Position numbers and translations under genes: made by a program
Notes under the pieces: model-generated
Told to the model about the DNA's origin: nothing
The model's input: only the letters and a program-made list of their open reading frames with translations
Database searches by the model: none
Shown here: one piece after another, positions 25,686 through 34,587 of the stretch
Layout of the letters: each line of letters begins with the position of its first letter
Position numbering within the stretch: position 1 is the stretch's first letter
Source: JAWKNZ01 sp041391425
Lineage (GTDB): Bacteria > Bdellovibrionota_B > Oligoflexia > Oligoflexales > JAWKNZ01
Assembly: GCA_041391425.1 (NCBI GenBank)
Contig: JAWKNZ010000003.1
Span: 390,376 to 454,375 of the forward strand
Direction: 5' to 3'
DNA length: 64,000 nucleotides

Positions 25686-27302
25686 ATGCCAGAAAAAAAC
25701 CCTCCTTCACCAGAAGAAATCCAAAAAGAGTTTGAAGAATTTGTCCGTAAAAAGTTTGGAGGAAAGGTGCAGATAATCAGTCAAGGTATGGATTTTCAAG
25801 ATTCAATGCCTGAAGACCATCATGAGAAAGATGCAGATATTGATGTTCCTGAAGAAAGGAAAACCTTTGATTTGAATTTTGATTTAACACCTAAAGAGGT
25901 TAAGGCCTATTTAGATCGATTTATAATTAAACAAGACGAAGCTAAAAAGGCATTGGCTATTGCTGTCTGTGATCATTATAACCAGGTTGCAGCTACTTAT
26001 GATGGTGATGAAAAGGCTTCAATTGATGATTATTCAAAGCAAAATGTTTTAATTTTAGGTCCTACTGGTGTGGGTAAAACCTATATGATTAAACAAATTG
26101 CTAAATTGATTGGTGTTCCTTTTGTAAAGGCAGATGCAACTCGTTTTAGTGAAACCGGTTATATGGGCGCCAATGTTGATGATTTAGTGCGTGATCTTGT
26201 ACATCAAGCAGGTGATGATGTGAAGATGGCTCAATTCGGCATTGTTTATTTGGATGAGGCAGATAAGTTAGCTGTGCCTAAGCAGCTTTATGGTCGGGAT
26301 GTGAGTGGTAGAGGCGTGCAATTGGGTATGCTAAAACTGATGGAAGAGACAGAGGTTGACTTACGAAGTGGCAATGATCCAGCCTCTCAGATGCAGGCTA
26401 TGATTGAGTTTCAGAAGAAAGGGAAAGTAGAAAAGCAGATTATTAATACCAAACATATTCTTTTTATTGTTAGTGGAGCTTTTACAGGCTTAGATAAAAT
26501 CATTAATAGAAGATTAAATAAAAAAGCGATTGGATTTAAGTCAAGTAAAAACTCACAATCTGTTCATGATCAAATTTTGCATGAGGCTATTACTCAAGAT
26601 TTTATTGATTTTGGATTTGAGCCAGAGTTCGTTGGCAGGTTGCCGGTGAGAGTGGCATGCGATCATTTGCAAGCTGAGGATTTATATCAAATACTAAAAA
26701 ATTCAGAAGGGTCTGTAATCAAACAATATGTAGCGGCATTTCATGCGTATGGTATTGATGCTGAGTTTACCGACGACGCGCTAACTGAGATTGCTAGATT
26801 AGCGGAGTCAGAAAAAACGGGCGCAAGGGCATTAATGACTCTATGTGAAAAAATATTGAGGGATTATAAATTTGAGCTTCCGTCTACCGGAATTACAAAG
26901 TTGCAAATTAATAAGGAGCTGGTTGAGCATCCAGCTAAGGTATTACGTGAATTGCTGTCGCAACCAAATGTCAATTTTCATAAAAATTTATATAAAAAGA
27001 TATCCATGTTTGAGGAAAATTTTGCAAGGCAGCATGGAATGACAATCGAGTTTAGTGAGGAGGCAAGAGATGAGATTTGTACTTCTTCCTCCGAGGCAAA
27101 ACAGCCAGTTTGTGATTTTTTATCGAACATTTTAAATAGTTATGAGTATGGGCTAAAGCTTGTGCAGCAAAATACAGGGCAAAAGCATTTTTTGTTTGAT
27201 GCGGAAGTTGTTAGAAACCCACGTCAAAGCCTGGAAAGAATAATTAGAGACTCTTATGAGTCTGCGAGTAAGAAGCCTGAAGAAGAATTACCAGATGCTT
27301 GA
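25686..27302 (+). CDS. ClpX-like AAA+ ATPase without zinc-binding domain
   Basis: 538 residues. The AAA+ core resembles ClpX/HslU: FDLTPKEVKAYLDRFIIKQDEAKKAL before Walker A GPTGVGKT (125-132), ADATRFSETGYMGANVDD, Walker B IVYLDEADK (D190, E191), and sensor-2 EKTGARALM. Instead of the Cys4 zinc-binding domain of ClpX there is an acidic 60-residue N-terminus. The C-terminal 130 residues extend beyond ClpX. I see no clear IGF-type ClpP-docking loop, so it may work as a ClpP-independent unfoldase. Its stop overlaps the convergent mmsA-type gene by 15 bases. Confidence 0.85.
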   Translation: MPEKNPPSPEEIQKEFEEFVRKKFGGKVQIISQGMDFQDSMPEDHHEKDADIDVPEERKTFDLNFDLTPKEVKAYLDRFIIKQDEAKKALAIAVCDHYNQVAATYDGDEKASIDDYSKQNVLILGPTGVGKTYMIKQIAKLIGVPFVKADATRFSETGYMGANVDDLVRDLVHQAGDDVKMAQFGIVYLDEADKLAVPKQLYGRDVSGRGVQLGMLKLMEETEVDLRSGNDPASQMQAMIEFQKKGKVEKQIINTKHILFIVSGAFTGLDKIINRRLNKKAIGFKSSKNSQSVHDQILHEAITQDFIDFGFEPEFVGRLPVRVACDHLQAEDLYQILKNSEGSVIKQYVAAFHAYGIDAEFTDDALTEIARLAESEKTGARALMTLCEKILRDYKFELPSTGITKLQINKELVEHPAKVLRELLSQPNVNFHKNLYKKISMFEENFARQHGMTIEFSEEARDEICTSSSEAKQPVCDFLSNILNSYEYGLKLVQQNTGQKHFLFDAEVVRNPRQSLERIIRDSYESASKKPEEELPDA

Positions 27303-28748
27303 GCCTTTGCTCCATCTTTCTATCGTTACTTTTTTATCGGTGAAAAAGTCTACGGATGCTTTTCCATGGACTTTTATGTCACCAAAAAAAGACTCCTTTG
27401 CTCCACCAAAAGAAAAAAACGACATTGGTGCAGGAACTCCGATATTTATGCCTACCATGCCAGGATGGACCTCATATCGAAACTTTCTAGCTGCTGCTCC
27501 ACTTGTTGTGAATAAGGTTGTTGTATTTGCGTAGCGGGAGCTATTTATCCATTCAATGGCTTGATCTAAACTATTTGCTGTGGCAAGGCAAATGACAGGT
27601 CCAAATACTTCTTCTTGGGCAATTTTCTGATCCTTATGTATGTTTGCCAAAACTGTTGGTTTTAGAAAGTAACCGCGCATATTCTCTACACCAATTCGGC
27701 CATCAATTACTAATTCTGCACCTTGTTTTACCGCATTATCGATCATATTACAGATTCTCTCTTTTGCAGCCTGCGAAATGAGTGGCCCCATTTGAGTTGT
27801 TGGATCCATTCCGTCGCCTATCCGGATGCTTTTAACCCTTTCTTGCATCTTTTCTGCAACTTTTTGTGCTACATCTTGGCCGATGCTAATAATTACGGAA
27901 CCAGCTAAGCAACGCTCCCCAGCGCAGCCTATTATAGAGTCGAGAGCAGTATCGACAGCCTTTTCTAAATGTGCATCTTTCAGAATAACCATGAAATTTT
28001 TTGCTCCACCTAGCGATTGGACTCGCTTGTAGTGGGACGCACTTGTTTTATACACATATTTTGCTACTTCGGTTGACCCTACAAAGGAAACACCTTTCAC
28101 AGAAGGATGAGTGCATAATGCATTTACGACTTCTTTACCCCCATGAACAATATTTAGTACTCCTGGTGGAAATCCGGCTTTCTCAACTAGTTTTGTCAAC
28201 AGTATTTGGGTTAATGGTACTCTCTCGCTAGGTTTCAATACATAAGTGTTTCCCGCTGCTACCGCAAAAGGCCAAAACCAATAGGGCACCATAGCTGGAA
28301 AATTGAACGGTGCAATACCAGCAAAAACACCCATCGATTGCTTAACTGAGTGACTATCTATCGACTGGGCGATGTCTTCTTGAAATTCCCCCATAATTAA
28401 AGAAGGCATACTAGTTGCTGTTTCAACCATCTGAATAGCGCGTCTAACACTGCCTTTTGATTCTAACAGGGTTTTACCATGTTCTTTTGTAATCTCGGCA
28501 GCTAATAGATCAAAATCCTTTTCCATTAAGCTTTTAAGACGAAAAAAAGGCTGTATTCTATCTATTACGGGAGTTTTTTTCCAGTGTGCATATGCTTGGC
28601 TAGCAGCATCAACTGCAGCATCGACTTCGGCTTTTGTTCCAAGCGGTGTCCGTGCTAGTAGTTCTTCAGATGCAGGATTTATTACATCGTAGAACTCTGT
28701 GGCTGAAGAGTCCGTCCACTTTCCATTTATGTAATGTTTTAGCTTCAA
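27288..28748 (-). CDS. mmsA: Methylmalonate-semialdehyde dehydrogenase (CoA-acylating)
   Basis: 486 residues, full-length ALDH of the MmsA branch, which converts methylmalonate semialdehyde (valine catabolism) or malonate semialdehyde to propionyl- or acetyl-CoA. Marks are FNFPAMVPYWFWPFAVAAGN, LKPSERVPLT, FVGSTEVAKY, LGGAKNFMV and the nucleophile C280 in CAGERCLAG. In this branch the usual ALDH glutamate is replaced by Asn in GAKN, as seen here. The gene overlaps the convergent ClpX-like gene by 15 bases. No other branched-chain catabolic gene is in the window. Confidence 0.93.
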   Translation of the reverse strand: MKLKHYINGKWTDSSATEFYDVINPASEELLARTPLGTKAEVDAAVDAASQAYAHWKKTPVIDRIQPFFRLKSLMEKDFDLLAAEITKEHGKTLLESKGSVRRAIQMVETATSMPSLIMGEFQEDIAQSIDSHSVKQSMGVFAGIAPFNFPAMVPYWFWPFAVAAGNTYVLKPSERVPLTQILLTKLVEKAGFPPGVLNIVHGGKEVVNALCTHPSVKGVSFVGSTEVAKYVYKTSASHYKRVQSLGGAKNFMVILKDAHLEKAVDTALDSIIGCAGERCLAGSVIISIGQDVAQKVAEKMQERVKSIRIGDGMDPTTQMGPLISQAAKERICNMIDNAVKQGAELVIDGRIGVENMRGYFLKPTVLANIHKDQKIAQEEVFGPVICLATANSLDQAIEWINSSRYANTTTLFTTSGAAARKFRYEVHPGMVGINIGVPAPMSFFSFGGAKESFFGDIKVHGKASVDFFTDKKVTIERWSKGSSIW

Positions 28749-28882
28749 TGTTTTCCCCCTGCAGGAATTTTACTAGTTATGGTATAATGAATGTGTAAAA
28801 ATATAATGTAGGTAGAAGATATATTCAAATAAAATAAGAATTTGTTAATTCTCTATTATAGCAAATTTGGGATAATTATTTC

Positions 28883-29008
28883 GTAGCTATTCAGCGTATC
28901 TTTTCCCTTCAATATGTCGCTTGATGCATCGTCATCCTTCGCTTCACTCAGGATGACGGGCAGTCAAGGCTTTGAATCGATCAGATAAAAAATACGCTGA
29001 ATAGTTAC
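28883..29008 (+). repeat. MITE-like palindromic repeat, family 1, copy B (internally deleted)
   Basis: 126 bp from GTAGCTATTCAGCGTA (one mismatch) to TACGCTGAATAGTTAC. The inner hairpin is reduced to GTCATCCTTCGCTTCACTCA and GGATGAC; about 35 bases of the left arm seen in copy A are missing. Same orientation as copy A. Confidence 0.88.
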
Positions 29009-29055
29009 ATTATTTCTTTGTGGATATTTTATGATGTAAGGATGGAGTGATTCAA

Positions 29056-29085
29056 TAAAAAAAACCCCTAACACTAAGTTAGGAG
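29056..29085 (-). terminator. Intrinsic terminator of the chemoreceptor gene
   Basis: On the minus strand, CTCCTAAC / GTTAGGGG (one G-T pair) around a 5-base loop, followed by ten T. It lies 40 bases after the chemoreceptor stop. Confidence 0.8.
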
Positions 29086-29126
29086 TTTTAAAGTATTTAA
29101 CTAGTAGAAGTTGAAGGTTTTATTTA

Positions 29127-30914
29127 TTAAGAAAATTTGAAACCTTTTATCGTGTTCTGAGTCATCTTCATCGGAGGATCCCCTAGTCGAACAACATTAT
29201 CTACGTTTTGCTCAGTATTAGACTCGTGCTCAAAGTCTTCGTCTTGAGAACTTCTATTGTGAGCTTTGTTCTTATTACCAATAGCGATGGTTTCAAGGGT
29301 TTTTACATAACCTTCAAGATTTGAAGACTGTCCTGTTAGGCTAGCCGACAGCTCTTTAAGTTCGAGAGACGAGCTATCAAAGTGAGCAGCTACATCGTTG
29401 ATTTCATTCATTGCTTCAGAAATCCCGTTGACACCTGCAGATTGTTCTTTAGCTGCTAAGCTTAAGTCTTCCATTCTTTCTTTCATGTTGACGACATATC
29501 CAGACAATTCTGAGAAAATTTCGGCGCAACGATTTGTGATGCCTACCCCTTCCTGGATAGATTTTTGTCCAGATTCGACGAGAGAAATCATTCGAGACCT
29601 GGTTCTCTCAACAATATCATTAACTGTTTTTGCACTCTTGTCCAAAATTTCACTGATTTCTCCGGCAGCTTTTCCAGAGATTGAGGCCAAATTCCCAACT
29701 TCTTCAGCAACAACGGCAAAGCCCTTCCCGTCCTCTCCGGCTCGAGCAGCTTCGACAGAAGCATTGAAGGATAGAAGCTTAGTTTGGAATACGATATCAT
29801 TAATAACTTTAGTTTTGTCTTCGACCTCATTAATAATTGCAATGATGTCTTTTAGCTCTTTGTTGTTTTCTTCTACCTCAGAAAGAATATTACTTCCATT
29901 TGAATCAATTTGATTCATCGAAGTAACAACGGCTTGAATTGCTTTTTGCCCTTCTTCTGCTTTTGTTTGACTGGTATTGGCAAATTCGTTGAGTTTACCT
30001 ACGCTTTCTGCAGTGTTTTGTACCATGGAGTTAATTTCATCAAGAGAGGCAACGGTTTCTTGGACTGCACTTGCCTGTTTTTGGGTTTGGTCTGCTAACC
30101 CAGAAGTAAGAGAGTCAAGATGGATGCTGTTGTCATGGGCTTTTGAAGAAGCGACTTTAAGCCTTTTAGATAGCTCAATAATGCGTTTACTTAGGTTTAA
30201 GACGATAAATATCGTAATAAATAGAGCGACTAAGTTGAAAAGTACAGATAGGATAGAAATATTTTCAATCATAGATGCATTGGCAGCCACCTGCCCACTG
30301 ATAGGTGTTTCTACTTCTAAAATACCCCTGACATCGTTGAGTTTCCAATTTTTGAATGGAGTATCTGGATGATTGTTGTGACAATTAACACAACCTTGAG
30401 CTACCAATTTATCTGCAATAGCTACACGAACGTGCTCTTTTCCATTCTCCATGATAGTTTGTCTGTAAGTTTTTTCCGGATTTTCCTTTAGATATGCAAG
30501 TGCATCTTTTTGGAAATCGTCTAGAACCCTTGAAGCTCTATTTGGGAATGGCAAGTCACTGTAAAGCCTTAATCTAATACCATCATCAGATTTGGCAAAT
30601 GTTGCACTTAAATCTTGAATGAAAGTTGCTGGTAAAGGAAGAACCCCTTTGACGCCGTCATGGTCTATACCAAACTTTAACTTATTGTTGTCAGAGGAAT
30701 TAATTTTATTTACAACTTTATTGGTATAATAACCGCGGATTGCCTTGTATTGTTTTATTGTATTTAAAGCTGTCTCTTCTGCTGCCTTGGTTGTGTTTTC
30801 AAGGCTAGATTTTTTTAACATGTTGATCTGAATTGCAATTGCAACCGGGAAAATTAAAATAATCGGAAGCGAAACTCTCCAAAATAGATTCAAATTTCGG
30901 TAAAAGCTAAACAT
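29127..30914 (-). CDS. Methyl-accepting chemotaxis protein with c-type haem sensor domain
   Basis: 595 residues. Transmembrane helix about 13-29, periplasmic sensor to about 220, second helix about 220-245, then HAMP-like and signalling domains with the MCP hairpin core (FQTKLLSFNASVEAARAGE, GKGFAVVAEEVGNLA). The sensor carries GCVNCHNNHPD, a c-type haem-attachment CxxCH (C175, C178, H179) in a DUF3365/Tll0287-like domain. It should sense redox state, oxygen or NO. A terminator follows, so it is transcribed alone. No CheA/CheW genes are adjacent. Confidence 0.9.
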   Translation of the reverse strand: MFSFYRNLNLFWRVSLPIILIFPVAIAIQINMLKKSSLENTTKAAEETALNTIKQYKAIRGYYTNKVVNKINSSDNNKLKFGIDHDGVKGVLPLPATFIQDLSATFAKSDDGIRLRLYSDLPFPNRASRVLDDFQKDALAYLKENPEKTYRQTIMENGKEHVRVAIADKLVAQGCVNCHNNHPDTPFKNWKLNDVRGILEVETPISGQVAANASMIENISILSVLFNLVALFITIFIVLNLSKRIIELSKRLKVASSKAHDNSIHLDSLTSGLADQTQKQASAVQETVASLDEINSMVQNTAESVGKLNEFANTSQTKAEEGQKAIQAVVTSMNQIDSNGSNILSEVEENNKELKDIIAIINEVEDKTKVINDIVFQTKLLSFNASVEAARAGEDGKGFAVVAEEVGNLASISGKAAGEISEILDKSAKTVNDIVERTRSRMISLVESGQKSIQEGVGITNRCAEIFSELSGYVVNMKERMEDLSLAAKEQSAGVNGISEAMNEINDVAAHFDSSSLELKELSASLTGQSSNLEGYVKTLETIAIGNKNKAHNRSSQDEDFEHESNTEQNVDNVVRLGDPPMKMTQNTIKGFKFS

Positions 30915-31638
30915 GCTAATAAACCCCCTTCTTATGTTTTAGTTAAATAATTTCTCTATGTTTTCACCGGATTTTTTTTGCAACCCAGACTAGCGATTTT
31001 ATTGGAATGCCGATATAGTACCCCGATCCATTTACCTAGTGATTGCCTGTATCGACTCATTGAAATAAAAAAAAAGTAATTCTTACGATTTTTTTATTTC
31101 TCGTTTAATATTAATAAGTTAGAATGATGGTTTTTTATTTGATGTCAAGTATGCAAATTTTTTTGGCGGGAGCAAGGTGGATTTTTTTTGATTATATATA
31201 TTATATCAAATTGTTATCGTTATTTTGTTATTGGGATATCGAGTTTGTGGTTTACAGTTGGTTTCGTTCTATTATATTAATGACTTATGAATATTCGGAT
31301 TTTTGAACAGTATTATTTGTTTAATGCAGCAAAAAATCATTTTTGTTAAGTACTAACTTTTTTTAAGTGTATAGAGCTCCAAATACCACGTGTTTTAACG
31401 TAAAAAACACCTCAATGTGCAGTTTGGGATGTTTTTTAATAAAAATAGACTAAACAGCAAAAAGTTTAATTTTCAAAGTTTGATTTTGTTTCTATAGTTT
31501 CTAGATTTAATTCTGACAGCTTTTAGATAGTTTGAATATAATATATAATATCTATGCAAATAATATATTTTGACTGATTGACACCTTCTTAATTTTAAGA
31601 TTTTTCGATCACTATTATTTTTTATAAAAATTTGTCTT
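30915..31638. other. Divergent intergenic region, no gene called
   Basis: About 720 very A/T-rich bases between the chemoreceptor and the symporter. A 60-codon open frame at 31124-31306 lacks a ribosome site and reads as random hydrophobic sequence. The region probably contains both promoters, but base composition makes individual boxes unreliable. Confidence 0.5.
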
Positions 31639-33093
31639 ATGGAAACATTTAAAACAAATCCTACTATTATATCCTTTATTACTCGTATTGATTTGATAGT
31701 CTTTACTGCTGTTATTATTGTTACGATAGTTGCCGTTTTGTGGGGAAATTATTTAAAAGAGAAATCAAATTCCGAAGATGCTGGATTTTTAGATCATCTT
31801 CTTATGGGAAGACAATTGACTTTACCCATGTTTATTGCCACTTTGGTTGCTACATGGTATGGAGGAATATTTGGAGTTACGGCAATTGCATTTGAAAAAG
31901 GTATTTATAATTTCATTACGCAAGGCTTTTTTTGGTATATAACTTATATTATTTTTGCTTTGTTTCTTGTAAAAAAAATAAAGTCGATGGATTCAATCAC
32001 CCTCCCTGAAATTGTGGGCAAGATATATGGTCCCAAATCACAAAAGATAAGCGCCTTATTTAATTTTTTTAATGTAGTTCCTATTGCTTATGCAGTAAGT
32101 CTTGGGCTTTTTTTGCAGTCTATTTTCGGTGGCAGTGTAGAACTCATGACTCTAATAGGAGTTGCATTTGTAGTTGCATATTCAATTAAAGGCGGCTTCA
32201 GATCTGTGGTTTTTTCTGATCTTGTTCAATTTGTAGTTATGTGCACTTCGGTTATGTTGATTCTATTTTTTTCAGTTTATAAATTTGGTGGCCTAGAATT
32301 TTTGAAGACACATCTTCCAGAAAGGCATTTTTCCTTAACAGGGGGTGAGAGTTTATGGACTACATTTGCTTGGGGTTTGATTGCATTATCCACGTTAGTT
32401 GATCCAAATTTTTACCAAAGATGTTTTGCCGCGTACTCTGTTAAGGTCGCAAAAAAAGGGATTCTTATATCAACTGTTATTTGGGTTGTATTTGATATTT
32501 GCACAACATCTGGAGCAATGTACGCAGCCGCGGTTATACCAAAGGCTGACCCTAAAATAGCCTATTTGTCTTATGGAATTCAGATACTTCCAGATGGATT
32601 AAGAGGATTTGTATTGGCGGGGATTTTAGCTACAATTCTTTCTACGATTGACTCGTATATTTTTACCGCAGGAACCACTCTAACCTATGATATTGGCCCA
32701 AGAAAATATGCAAGAAATCCTAATTCTCATCACCTGAGTATTATCTTTGTGGGTCTTCTTGCTGTTATGATGGCGAGTTTTTTTGAAGGGGATATTAAGT
32801 CTATATGGAAAACCCTTGGTAGCTATTCTGCTGCGTGTCTACTTTTTCCAGTTTTAATCGGTTACGTCATTCCTAATAAGTTAAATGATTATGATTTCAT
32901 TTGGGCATCTATAATTGGTGCGGTGGCGACAACCTATTGGCGGCTTAGTGAACATTCGTCATTTTGGCAAGATATAGATGAACTGTATATAGGGATTTTA
33001 GCGACTGCTATCATATTGTTTATCAGGCTTGCTCTTAAATTTAAAAAAGGAAGAAATGAGAATATAGTATTGGAAAATAATAATGACATCTGA
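31639..33093 (+). CDS. Sodium:solute symporter family (SSS) transporter
   Basis: 484 residues, about 13 membrane helices. SSS-family traits are a FLLMGRQLT-like region (DHLLMGRQLTLPMFIATLVATWYGG), a GGFRSVVFSDLVQF segment and LATILSTIDSYIF in the helix-8 sodium-site region. The substrate is not predictable from sequence. Its 3' end overlaps by 11 bases a methyltransferase gene with which it must be cotranslated, which suggests that the transported molecule is a substrate or product of that enzyme. Confidence 0.88.
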   Translation: METFKTNPTIISFITRIDLIVFTAVIIVTIVAVLWGNYLKEKSNSEDAGFLDHLLMGRQLTLPMFIATLVATWYGGIFGVTAIAFEKGIYNFITQGFFWYITYIIFALFLVKKIKSMDSITLPEIVGKIYGPKSQKISALFNFFNVVPIAYAVSLGLFLQSIFGGSVELMTLIGVAFVVAYSIKGGFRSVVFSDLVQFVVMCTSVMLILFFSVYKFGGLEFLKTHLPERHFSLTGGESLWTTFAWGLIALSTLVDPNFYQRCFAAYSVKVAKKGILISTVIWVVFDICTTSGAMYAAAVIPKADPKIAYLSYGIQILPDGLRGFVLAGILATILSTIDSYIFTAGTTLTYDIGPRKYARNPNSHHLSIIFVGLLAVMMASFFEGDIKSIWKTLGSYSAACLLFPVLIGYVIPNKLNDYDFIWASIIGAVATTYWRLSEHSSFWQDIDELYIGILATAIILFIRLALKFKKGRNENIVLENNNDI

Positions 33094-34456
33094 GATCGAT
33101 CAAATATTTAACTGCCCTTCATGCCATAAAAATTTTTTGCTGTTGCATGATAAATATTACTCTTGTCCAAGCTGCCTTCAAAGATTTCCATTGGTTGGTT
33201 ATATTCCTTGGTTGATAGAATCTCCAAATGCATCATTAGAAGAATGGAAAGGTCAGTTTAAATACCTTTTACAAGTTTTAGAAAAAGAAGCTGATCTGAT
33301 GAAAATGGATCTTCAAAGAAAAGACATCTCTCAATCGACTTCACTAAGATTAAGAAAGTTGCTTCAGGCTAAGGTAGAACAAAAGAAAATAATGATAGAG
33401 TTGCTTTCACCGTTAGAGATCAATGATAATGGGAGTGTTGCTTTAAGCGAAGCTCTTAAAACTAAGCTTCCATTTTCTCAAAATTTGATGAGTTATTACG
33501 ATAACTTGCATAGAGATTGGACTTGGGGGGATCGCGAAAACGAGGCTAGCTTAGCTTGTATAAAAAAAGTAATTGATGGCAATAACTCGAATTTAGGAAA
33601 GTTTTTAGTGCTTGGTGGGGGAGGGTGTCGGCTCCCCTATGATATTCATAGAAGCTTTTCTCCTAAATGTACGGTTGTTGTGGATATAAATCCATTATTA
33701 CTTTTAAGTGCTAGAAAAATAATACGCGGCAAGACTTTAAAATTGTATGAATTTCCAATTGCTCCTAAAGATCTATCTTCTTTTGGCGTTTTAAGAAAAT
33801 GCAAAGCTCCCGAAAAAATTGAAAAAAATTTTGAATTTGTTTTCGCAGATGTAAGTAACGCGCCTTTCAATCGTTCTACTTTTGATACAATTTTAACACC
33901 GTGGCTGATTGATATTATTGCCGAAGATCCTAGAGAATTTTTTCCAAAAATTAATTATTTGCTAGCAAACAATGGTAGATGGATTAACTTCGGTTCCTTG
34001 GTTTTTAATGGAAGAGGCCCCGCCAGTAACTATTCAATTGAAGAAGTACGTGAGATTATATCTAGTTCTGGTTTTGAAATTGAAAATGAAGTTTTTGAAT
34101 CCATTCCTTATATGCAATCTCCCGATAGTTGTCACGGAAGATTGGAGAAAATTTTTTGTTTTAGTGCAAAAAAAATAAAAGATGTTGAAATAAATGAATT
34201 CAAAAAGCATGATGTTTTACCGCCTTGGTTAAGTAGCACAAAGAATCCTGTACCGAAGTTAAGTGAGTTTGAGGTTCTTAAATCTATGTATTCAATCTAT
34301 CTTGATGTTCTTGGAGAGATAGATGGCAATAAGTCTATTGAAGATATTTCAAGAATTTTTGCTCCTAAATATAAATTATCTTTTGATGAAGCCACGAGTT
34401 CAATTACTAGATATTTAACAAGAACATTTCAAGACTCGGTAGAGAAAAAATTGTAA
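33083..34456 (+). CDS. Zinc ribbon - N2227-like methyltransferase - PqqD-like fusion
   Basis: 457 residues in three parts. Residues 1-45 are a Trm112-like zinc ribbon (CPSC...CPSC). Residues about 125-370 are a SAM methyltransferase resembling the N2227/carnosine N-methyltransferase family: YYDNLHRDWTWGDRENEASL, motif I VLGGGGCRLPYDI, TPWLIDIIAEDP and NNGRWINFGSL. Residues about 385-457 resemble a PqqD-like small domain (YLDVLGEIDGNKSIEDISRI). It probably N-methylates a small imidazole or amine compound; the substrate is unproved. It overlaps the symporter by 11 bases. Its stop codon (34454-34456) lies inside an inserted palindromic repeat, so the native C-terminus may be altered. Confidence 0.78.
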   Translation: MTSEIDQIFNCPSCHKNFLLLHDKYYSCPSCLQRFPLVGYIPWLIESPNASLEEWKGQFKYLLQVLEKEADLMKMDLQRKDISQSTSLRLRKLLQAKVEQKKIMIELLSPLEINDNGSVALSEALKTKLPFSQNLMSYYDNLHRDWTWGDRENEASLACIKKVIDGNNSNLGKFLVLGGGGCRLPYDIHRSFSPKCTVVVDINPLLLLSARKIIRGKTLKLYEFPIAPKDLSSFGVLRKCKAPEKIEKNFEFVFADVSNAPFNRSTFDTILTPWLIDIIAEDPREFFPKINYLLANNGRWINFGSLVFNGRGPASNYSIEEVREIISSSGFEIENEVFESIPYMQSPDSCHGRLEKIFCFSAKKIKDVEINEFKKHDVLPPWLSSTKNPVPKLSEFEVLKSMYSIYLDVLGEIDGNKSIEDISRIFAPKYKLSFDEATSSITRYLTRTFQDSVEKKL

Positions 34457-34586
34457 CTATTCAGCGTATTTTTTATCTGATCGATTCAAATCCTTGACTG
34501 CCCATCATTCTGAGTGAAGCGAAGGATGACGATGTATCAAGCGACATATTGAATGGAAAAGATAAAAAATACGCTGAATAGTTACA
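34452..34586 (-). repeat. MITE-like palindromic repeat, family 1, copy C
   Basis: 135 bp with intact termini TGTAACTATTCAGCGTA and TACGCTGAATAGTTACA. Orientation is opposite to copy A. The inner arm is GCCCATCATTCTGAGTGAAG followed by CGAAGGATGACGATG, a shortened hairpin. It supplies the TAA of the methyltransferase gene and ends two bases before the stop codon of the following minus-strand gene. Confidence 0.92.
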
Positions 34587-34587
34587 T

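Larger units (their letters stand above)
28749..29126. other. Intergenic region with repeat and terminator
   Basis: Between the mmsA start and the chemoreceptor end. It holds a shortened family-1 repeat (28883-29008) and the chemoreceptor terminator (29056-29085). No gene. Confidence 0.6.

Noticed and set aside
31124..31306. 60-codon open frame in the chemoreceptor-symporter gap
   Set aside because: Hydrophobic random-looking product of extremely A/T-rich DNA, without a ribosome site.
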